The notes below the pieces were generated by a model. The model made no database searches. It worked only from the letters and a program-made list of their open reading frames with translations, and was not told the DNA's origin. A stretch of DNA of 64,000 bases. Origin: Zygnema cylindricum (lineage: Eukaryota > Streptophyta > Zygnematophyceae > Zygnematales > Zygnemataceae). The position numbers and the translations under genes are program-made. Where the stretch lies: the NCBI GenBank assembly GCA_037447655.1, contig JBBHKE010002614.1, positions 208,786 through 272,785 on the forward strand, read 5' to 3'. Shown here one piece after another: positions 55,953-64,000 of this stretch; within the stretch, counting starts at the first letter, position 1, and each line of letters begins with the position of its first letter.

Positions 55953-57070
55953 GGTTATGGGCCTGTCAACAAGAATTTCTATCTTCTCGGTGGAAAAATA
56001 CGCTTATTGGGCAGTTATGGTGGAGACATTGTTCGAAAATGTTAACCTTTTGGATATTTTGGATGGTTCACTGGCGGAAACGGATCCGTCTTGGTCAAAG
56101 TAAAATTCGCAAGCTCGGTCGCTTTTGAAATTCTGTATCTCATAAGAATTGGCTATGTCACGGATAAAATTGAAAAGGCTAATATTTAGAAATCACTCAA
56201 GGATGATTTTGAATAGGCTAATGTTGAGAAAGAAATATTATTGGCTGGACGAATTTGGGACTACAAATACACGAGTGGCACAATGGCAGAATACTGTAAC
56301 AAATTTTGAATACTAATAGATTCTCATGCTTGTGCAGGTGGATCTTTTCCTCAGTTTCAGCAGGCTGCTTTGCTAATGAGAGGTCATTCTACTATTATAA
56401 GAGCAGCGTCTGATAGGCTGAAACAGAAAGATAAAGCTAGTTGGACACTACAGTTAGCTAGTAATTTGATATTAGAAGAGAAAGCAGATTCTAAAATTCT
56501 TAATAGTGAAAAACAAGTAGAGGCATTGTGCTAGAGGAAGCAGATTCTAAAATTCTTAATGGCGAAATACAAGTAGAGTCATTAAGCACTGAATTTGTCA
56601 AAAAACCTTAGTTTAATCAGCAGAGAAATCAGTTTAATCAGAATCACAATCAGTTTAGACAATTTAATCAAAAAGAAATAGGCAATCTTTCAATGCTTGT
56701 TTTTATTGTAATGAAAAAGGTCATGGATATAAATTATGTCCTAAGCTTAAGAAAACTAATGAAACATCAACGCTTCACGGGATCATCACAACGAGGAAAG
56801 GCACTCTTTTCAGCGTCTACATTTCATCAGGACGAGTCTCTTTCACTCTTTGACAAGGAGGATGATGATCTATTTGCTATGGCGGCAGCAATGGAGGGCG
56901 CGGGAGACAATGGATGGATAATGGACACAGGAGCGTCGGTCCACATGTGCTAGAACAAGACATTTTTCAAAAATCTGAAATCAACACCTGAGAAGAATAG
57001 CTACTATGCATGTGGAATGAGTGTGCAAACGGGGGCTGTAGGTGATATCTCCTGCTAGTTGATGTAGAAG
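55893..57070 (+). pseudogene. gag and protease of E5
   Basis: The LTR-encoded start MSSSATTAVAPPAPVVLQQ meets TAG where the 3' LTR has CA; this was CAG, as in E6. The frame continues VMGLSTRISIF, KYAYWAVMVETLFE and LDGSLAETDPSWSK. Zinc knuckle CFYCNEKGHGYKLC near 56700. Protease WIMDTGASVHMC near 56925, then TAG. Many stops. Confidence 0.82.
55953..55963 (+). other. primer-binding site of E5
   Basis: GGTTATGGGCC directly after the LTR; encodes Val-Met-Gly in the gag frame. Confidence 0.8.
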
Positions 57071-58300
57071 GCAAGGCAGTTGAGAGAACTCTACATAATG
57101 TTCTTTATCTACCAGATTTTAAGAAAAATTTGTTTTCAACTTCTTTGGTAGAAAGTAAAGGGTTTGAGGTCAATCTGAAACATGGCAGGCATGTTGTTAA
57201 CAGAAATGGAAAAATTGCAGTTACGGGAACTAGAGATGCCAGCAAAATGTATCGAATGGATATGCCTGATAATAAAGAAAATGATGTTTTGTATTCCGGT
57301 GCATTATCGTCAGATGAGCTGTGGCATAAAAGATTAGGCCATGTGAACTCTGACAGTATGAAAAAGATGGTCAATGCTGGTAAAAAAAAAGGAGTCACTC
57401 TGTCAAATTAGTCACCTAAAACGTGTGATGGATGTGCATTAGGAAAAACACACAGATTACCGTTTCCTCAAAAGTCTGAACATAAGTCTACTAAACATTT
57501 GCAACTCATTCATTCTGATGTTTTCGGCCCTGCAAAAGTACCATCTGTCGAGGGATGAAATATATGGTTAGGTTTACAGATGATTTTTTGAGGTTTACTA
57601 AAGTCTACTTCATGAAGGCCAAGAGTGAAGTCTTCACTCATTTTTAACACTACAAAGCGTGGGCGGAGAAACTACACGGTTTGCCAATTCTGGAGCTCAG
57701 ATTGGACAATGGCGAAGAATAAACGTCAACAGAGTTTGAAAACTTTTTACTCAAGAAAGGTATAAGTCACAAACTAACTGTTCCATACTCTCCGGAACAA
57801 AATGGGGTCTCGGAAAGACTAAATAGAACTATCACAGAAAGCTCTAGGTCCATGCTTGCGGATAAAGACGTGGATCCAAAATTCTGGGCTGAAGCATTAA
57901 ATTATGTTATTTATATTAAAAATATGATAGGTTCAAGATCAGTAGACACCACTCCTTACAAGATCAGGACGGGTAGAAAACCGGTGGTCAGTCATTTCAA
58001 AGTTTATGGAAGTAAATGCTTTATTTTGGATACGTCTAATGATAAATGTAAAATGGAACCTAAGAGATTGCCGGGCATTTTGTTAGGAAATGATGGTAAC
58101 TCTAAAGGTTATAGAGTCTTTGTTTTTGAGAGGCAGAAAATTATTGTAGCAACGAACATCGTTGTCAAAGATGAACTAGACTCGACAGGCTTATTTAAAA
58201 TGACAAACTTATTTAAAAGGCAACAAAAAGTACAGGAATATGTCATTTCAGATAGCATCCATAATAGTCCCACAGATGCAAAATTCATTAGTGGTGACAC
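57071..58300 (+). pseudogene. integrase of E5
   Basis: LYLPDFKKNLFSTSLVES, ELWHKRLGHVNSDSMKKM, CDGCALGKTHRLPFPQ, HSDVFGPAKVPSV, then PYSPEQNGVSERLNRTI, MLADKDVDPKFWAEALNY and FKVYGSKCFIL. Several single-base changes shift the frame between 57400 and 57850. Confidence 0.83.
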
Positions 58301-60073
58301 AGGAGTCGGAACATAATCGGGTTCCCCAACAAGTTCATTTCCAAGCGGACCAACAGCAGTCACTGCCTACAAATCGCAACCAGCGCAACAAGCGCAGCGC
58401 ACGAGATCCGACAAATTCAGCCTCTGAATTTCCGAGGGGGGGGGAGATCCAGAAGCCGCGCAAGTTCTCACTTTGCCTACTCAGCAGCCTCAGGGGAGCC
58501 TCTGACCATCCTAGAAGCCTTATCATCACCGGAGCGGGATCACTGGATCGAGGTGGCAAACGATGAAATGAAGTCGATCATCGAGGCTCAAACATGGGAG
58601 CTTGTGGACCTTCCTCCGGATCGAAAAGCGATCGGCAGCAAATGGGTATTCAAGGTGAAGTAAAATCCAGATAATACCATTGAACGATGTAAGGCTAGAC
58701 TTGTGGCAAAGGGGTATAATCAAAAGGAAGGAATTGATTATGAAGAAACCTTTTCTCCTGTTGTAAGATTTCCGACAGTTGAGATTATGCTATCAGTAGT
58801 TGCTATAGAAGATATGGAAATACATCAGATGGATGTAAAAACGACCTTTTTGCATGGAGAACTAAAGGAGACCATATACATGCAGCAGCCTGAAATGTGT
58901 GCAAAACTAGGAAAAGAGCACTGAGTATGCAGACTGTTAAAATCTTTGTACGGTCTACAACAACCCCTTAATCAATGGAATCTAAAACTTGATTAATTCT
59001 TAACTAGCCTATGATTTAAAAGGATAAGTTGTGATCACTCTGTCTATGTTTTAAAAGGTGATGATGGAATATTGTAGAAAGCGGTGTTTGTAGATGATTT
59101 ACTATTAGTTAGCAAATCAATAGCTGAAATTACAAAATTATAATTGCTTTAAACTCACGGTTCGAGATGAAAGACCTAGGTGAGGCAAAATATATTTTGG
59201 GTATCCATGTAGAGAGGGACAAGAAAAAAAGATTAATAAAATTGACTCAAAAGGAGGCTATTGGAAACATGTTAGATGAATATGGAATGCGGGGGGCAAA
59301 AGGATGTGTAACACCAATGGAGTTTCAGCATAAGTTAGAGGGAGAAGAAACACAACCGCGCGTTAATGTTCATGATTTTATTGAGTCAGGGGTGGATGAT
59401 CCTATGACAATGATACCTTACAGACAGATAGTGGGAATTTAAATATATTTCATGAATTGTACCCGTATAGATATTGCTACAGCAGTTAGGGTATTGAGTA
59501 GAAGTCTAGAGAATCCGAGGAAATCTGACCGTGATGCAGCAAGAAGAGTTTTAAGATACTTGGCAAGAACCAAAGACCTCAAACTCACACTAGGCTGGGG
59601 AGAAGTGAAGCTGGAAACATGGATTGATGCAAGCTATGGCGACATGCCAAGCCGAAAAATCCACCACGGGATTCTTTCAGCAAATTTGGAACAGGACTTG
59701 CTGTTGGAGCACCAAACTTCAAAAGTTCACGGCACAATCGACGATGGAGTCAGAATATATAGCAGCGAGCTCGACCCTCAAAGAACTCTTATGGGTGAAA
59801 TCCATGTTGCAAGAAATTGGGATACATGCAAGTTGGTCCATAGGTGATCTGGTGTGATAACCAAGCTGTCATTACCATTGTTTCTAACCCGAGTCACCAC
59901 TTCAAAAGTAAGCACATGGATGTAAGATTACGCTTTGTAAGAGAAAAGTGTTCTCTAGAGTGATTAAATTATGTTATTTGCCATATGCTAAAATGATTGC
60001 AGATATACTCACTAAAGCTCTTCCTGCTCCTAAGTTGAAGTATTGTAGGGATGCAGTGGGATTAAGTGAATAG
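58301..60073 (+). pseudogene. RT and RNase H of E5
   Basis: KSIIEAQTWELVDLPPDRKA, KAIGSKWVFKVK then [39 protein letters not shown]. The YVDD motif is decayed (VFVDDLLLVSKS near 59090). MKDLGEAKYILGIHVERD, ETWIDASYGDMPS, STMESEYIAASS and HHFKSKHMDVRL follow to the end near 60073. Closest in text to E6. Numerous stops. Confidence 0.83.
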
Positions 60074-60235
60074 TTGAGTTGCTGCACTTCTATACGGCCA
60101 TGTTTGGCTAGTCCAACAATGAGGATGAAGTCGGACTAGGTGACTTGCTAAAATTGCTACATTGCTATGCTGCGATGCTGCGCTAGTTGGACATCGTAGC
60201 TGCGCTGGCATAGTGAGTCTAAAGCTTTAGGGGAG

Positions 60236-61221
60236 TGTTGTTTTTGGAAAGCTTTAAGTCTTAGCAAATTTATAGGACGGCATGAAAATAGATCTATAAG
60301 GACAGGCGTCGTCACTTGAAGCACAGTGCAGGTTTTTGAATGGTACCGACACCAACTTTGGAACAACGCAGGTGCGACGCAGATGGAACGAGCGTAGCTG
60401 CGGTTATTTTTGATATGGTCCGCATGGACGAACGCACCTTGCGACACAACGAGACAGACGCAACTGTGGATATTTTGGTACAGGACAACGCAGTTGCTAC
60501 GCAATAAGACAAACGCAGCTGCGACTATTTTTGGTATGGGACAACGCTGCTGCTACAAAGCTGCGGATACTATAATGTGATCAGGAATTGGGCTGCCCTG
60601 CAACGGTTGATATGAATCAAGTCAACGGATGAGATGCATAAGGGAATAATTAAGTGACTTGCTGACACATGTTCTGCAACAGCGGATGGACATACCCAGA
60701 CAATTGTCACTAAGCCACGCGAAAAGTATTTGAACAAATCATCTGTATAGGATTCTTAGTAATATTGATTGTACAGTGAAAGATTAGTTTTAGCGTGATT
60801 AGGAGCACTTAGACTTAGTGGCAGTTTAGTTCTTTTGGACGTGTCTTTTAGAAACACTTGTATTGGCGGTACACCACTACGTAGTAGGACAACAAAGTGA
60901 AGAGTATAAGACTTAGGACGTAGAACATTTTATGTATCCAGACTTCCAGATTGTGTAATCTGCAGACTGTTTTTGGGAAACTTCTGAGTCGCATATCTTG
61001 GTGTATGATGGATCAATTGTGGTGAAACTTTGGGAGTTGTCAGACTTTGTGATACACTATACTTTGGTATAGTTTGAAGCACTTTGGACCATTGTGCCAA
61101 CTTTATTGAGCTGTAGAAAGAAGTTGCTTGATAGGATTCTTGGTAAGCTTTTGTGGTGAATTATATCTACTTCTACTACTACTGCTCCTGTTCCACCTGC
61201 TCCAGTGGTCGTAGAACAACA
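60236..61221 (+). repeat. 3' LTR of E5 (986 bp)
   Basis: Preceded by the polypurine tract CTTTAGGGGAG (60225-60235). TGTTGTTTTTGG to GTAGAACAACA, then the duplication ATCAT. Contains repeated ACAACGCAG(T/C)TGC units at 60484 and 60541. The gag ATG position reads ATA here. Confidence 0.92.
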
Positions 61222-63095
61222 ATCATAGCTAAAAAGATCTGGGAATATCAAAATTCTAGCTGCAGTGTGGTCGATGATTGTTCAGGTTTAAGAATGTTGT
61301 TAGATTGGAACTTTGTTGCAACTATAGAACTAGTTCCAGATGAGGCTACAAGTCAGGCAATTAGGCCTTTTAAGTCTATAGTGGCTTTAATTGCACAAGT
61401 TTATAAAAGAGAGTCTCGTCAGCAGGCAGTTTAGAACAGTTTTAGAAGTATGACAAGTATGGGTATTATTAGGAGTAAGGAGAGTGCTCGGTCAATGATG
61501 GCTGATAAAGATGCGGATCCAAAATTATTTGCAAAGGCTCTTAATTGTGCGTCATATATCAAAAAAAAATAGAAACTAGATTGTTGATTAGATAGGTACC
61601 TTATGAAGTGTGGACGTGCATCAATTCGGTTGCTTGTCACTTCAGAATTTTTGGTAGTAAATGCTTCACTTTAGATAATACACCATCCTAGAAGTTGGCT
61701 CCGAAAGGACTTCTAACAATTATCCTAAGATATGATGATTAAAACAAAGGATATACTGTCTATTTGTCAGATAAACAAAGACTTAAAATGGCTAGAAATA
61801 CTCAAGTCAAGGAAAAAAGTCATTTGTGGATGTCTTTAGTATGAGATAAGATTAGAAAAAAAAAACTCTATGGAATATGTGATTTTTGACAAAACTCCTT
61901 CTCCTACTTCTACATCGACACTTCTACATTGTCACAAACATGTAGACGTATACAAATGTGGTTGTTTTTGTTGGCGTTACCAATTGTCGGAAGTTTCGTA
62001 GTCGTCTTCAACCGTCACAAGTAGTACCTACGTCTACAACCTTCATATTTCGAACTTCTGATTTCATTTCCGCACATTGGGACGCTCTTCATAGTGCACC
62101 GTGAATCATTATTAGCCTTATGTACACTATATCAGCAAGCCAAAATTTTGACATTGATACCTTAAAGAGAACAAATTACACTATTTAAGAACGTGGACTA
62201 TAATTAGCCACGTCTCCTGTCACTAAATTAGAATGAATGACTCTAATTTTTTCTTTACTCTAATAACTTCTATAGTCTAATAACGATTCGCGGTGTAGTA
62301 TAGAGAATCTTCACTAGAGTCCAAAATACTTCTTCAAAGTATCGATTATATGGGGACACCCCATAATGGTCTTAGTAAGTCGGCTCCATCAGTTTAAATT
62401 TTCCAGGGGAAAGAAGACAAAGCAACCGGCTGATAGGGGAACGGATCAGGTATCCTCTCTTTGCTTGCTTAGCAAAGCCTCTCACCATTCAAGAAGCATC
62501 CTCGGTTCACAAAAAGGAACAATTGATCTTGATAGCAAAGGATAAGATCAAATACATTATTGAGGCCCAAACCTGGGAGCTGATAGATCTCCCCCCCCCA
62601 CATAAAAGTTATTGGATGTAAGTGGGATTTTAAAATAAAATTGAATCGAGATAATACCATTGAAAGGTACACAGCTAGATTAGTGGCAAAATGATATTGT
62701 CAGGAAGAAGGAATAAACTTTGAGGAAACCTTCTCACCTATCGTCCGGTTTCGCGGTATTCAATTCTCCTCACTCTTGCACCAATAGAGGATATGGAAGT
62801 GCATCATGCATTGAGATTTAGAGGAGGTAATCTATATGAAACAATTGGAAGCCTATAAAGAAAAATGAAAATAAAATTTGGCTTGTAAACTATTGAAATC
62901 TCTAAATAGTCTCAAACAAGCCCCCGGTTAGTGGAACTTGAAGTTTGATGAGTTTCTAACAAACTTAGGCTTCACCAGAATCAGCTCAGATCACTCAGTT
63001 TATGTATTGGAAAAAGAAATTGGGATCATATATATTACATTAAATATGGATGATTTGTTGTTGTTGAGCAAATCATTTAAGGACCCGGAATAATT
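61222..63095 (+). pseudogene. right part of relic copia E8 (integrase and RT remnants)
   Basis: Very decayed plus-strand pol. Near 61490 SMMADKDADPKLFAKALN resembles the integrase of E5 (MLADKDVDPKFWAEALN). Between 62560 and 63075 RT text is recognisable (GAQTWELIDLP-like, EDMEVHH, MDDLLLLSK-like). A MITE interrupts at 62098-62295 and unassigned sequence lies around it. Confidence 0.6.
62098..62295. mobile_element. MITE 3 (198 bp)
   Basis: Ends CACCGTGAATCATTATTAG and, inverted, CACCGCGAATCGTTATTAG; length and ends match MITE 1. Right flank TA, left flank TG (decayed). Confidence 0.7.
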
Positions 63096-63575
63096 TTGGG
63101 GGTTTTGGTTCAATATGAATCAAATTTAGAGTGACAAAAACAAGGTATGGAGTACAACGAAGGATGCACACGCACTCTTTGAAGAGGCGTCATTACGTGG
63201 GAAGATTTGTTTCCACATATCCGTGGCGACTCGCAAGGATCCATATGAGATTTAGTTACCACGCGGCGCTGCATCAACGGTGTCGAATAAGAACGGATGG
63301 CGGACAAAGTCCGTCACTAATTTCCAACCAATGGGGACGTCAAGTTAAGTCAGTCACATGATGTATATTTTTTGACACCCAAATACCGTTAATAAATTTT
63401 GGGAATCTCGTTGACCGGCTCAGCAACACGATTCTGTGTCGACACGAATATTTGACACAGCGGCAATTTATTTTTGGCAATTTATTTTTAGCGAATTACA
63501 GTAATAATGTGGATGTTAGTAATTTAGTCTTGCTTGGGTCAAAGTAGGTAGATCCATGTTTCCATAGGTTGATTG
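63096..63575. other. no recognisable feature
   Basis: Short open frames only, without motifs or matches elsewhere in the window that I can see. Confidence 0.4.
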
Positions 63576-64000
63576 TGTTGATTTGAGGCAACTAGTGCCA
63601 CTGAAGAAGATGAAGAAGCACCGACAGTTGTCATGACAATCAAATATGCAAAGAGGAAACACTCACAAAATCCCACAAAAGACCAGCTTCACAATGAAGC
63701 CCTAAGCAAACCAGACACACACTAGGTCTGCAAATTTGCCACAATATAAAATATACACCAAGGAAATAACATGCAGAATTTCACAAGGTTCTGCCAAAAG
63801 ATCACAATGATCTTATAATTCAAAAACACTCATAAACTGCTTCGCAGTTTTCCATACAAAAATCATACTTTTCCTAAAATAATCCAAGTCCTATATATAC
63901 AAGTGAGCCTACAGTCGATCACACCGTACTACAACTACCGTGGTCAATTGGTACACTACTCTTCATCAACAAAATCCCACCGTCGAATGCACATAAACAT
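63576..64000 (+). repeat. start of an LTR of the 42558 solo-LTR family
   Basis: TGTTGATTTGAGG start, then colinear similarity to 42740-43060 (ACCARCTTCACAATGAA, GGTCTGCAAATTTG, ACATGCAGAATTTCA). TATA-like CTATATATACA near 63893. Runs off the window end. Confidence 0.65.

Larger units (their letters stand above)
41137..61221 (+). mobile_element. copia retrotransposon E5, outer shell of the nest
   Basis: 5' LTR 41137-41676 plus 55560-55952 (split), interior 55953-60235, 3' LTR 60236-61221. A perfect target duplication ATCAT lies at 41132-41136 and 61222-61226. Without nested insertions it is about 6.2 kb. The 5' LTR is ~50 bp shorter than the 986-bp 3' LTR because of a deletion near its start. 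The 5' LTR interruption is E2. Confidence 0.92.

Overview
This is a eukaryotic, repeat-dominated stretch, most likely from a plant or a close streptophyte relative. The evidence is one split gene for a plant-style extended short-chain dehydrogenase/reductase (cinnamoyl-CoA reductase / dihydroflavonol reductase-like) with GT-AG introns. Around it lies a dense pile of Ty1/copia retrotransposons, a non-LTR retroelement family and small inverted-repeat elements. No rRNA, canonical tRNA, CRISPR or prokaryotic operon is visible. The organism assignment is inference; the repeats alone would not fix it.

Layout. 1-1265: AT-rich repeats, then a 10-base assembly gap. 1276-3094: copia element E0 (minus), cut by the gap. 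3095-7640: non-LTR element NL1 (minus), interrupted by a solo LTR at 5838-6905. 7641-10167: no clear gene. 10368-15814: copia element E1 (plus). 16030-17240: inverted-repeat elements. 17296-27673: copia element E6 (minus), whose middle is replaced by 20442-26478. That insert is a 3.08-kb duplicate of E1 with its 5' flank, fused in frame to the 3' half of a different copia family (E7). 27679-28196: LTR fragment. 28197-28530: a paralogue of the sequence E1 inserted into. 28800-29790: third non-LTR copy (NL3). 30514-35639: the reductase gene (minus), the only likely host gene. 35680-38060: tandem repeats and two MITEs. 38740-40560: second non-LTR copy (NL2, 5' end only). 40575-63095: a nested tower. 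Relic E8 carries E5 (41137-61221, plus); E5's 5' LTR carries E2 (41677-55554, minus); E2's integrase/RT linker carries E3 (45682-51880, minus); and E2's 3' LTR carries a solo LTR (42558-43824). Target-site duplications support each boundary. 63576-64000: start of another LTR of the solo-LTR type.

Common themes. Six copia elements (E0, E1, E3, E5, E6 and the duplicated copy of E1) have, directly after the LTR, GGTTATGGGCC(CA) or a one-base variant. This is complementary to the anticodon arm of initiator tRNA-Met, the half-tRNA priming known for Drosophila copia and yeast Ty5. E2 and E8 carry decayed versions. In E3 and E0 the ATG inside this primer-binding site is the gag start codon. In E1, E5 and E6 gag starts inside the LTR and reads through the site. 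Several LTRs also carry, antisense to the element, a tRNA-like stretch with a box-B motif. The 5' regions of the non-LTR elements carry a separate 72-nt tRNA-like module in sense. All elements show stops or frameshifts; E3 is the best preserved, with an open 504-codon RT-RNase H frame.

All identifications are from reading motifs and internal comparison; no database search was possible.
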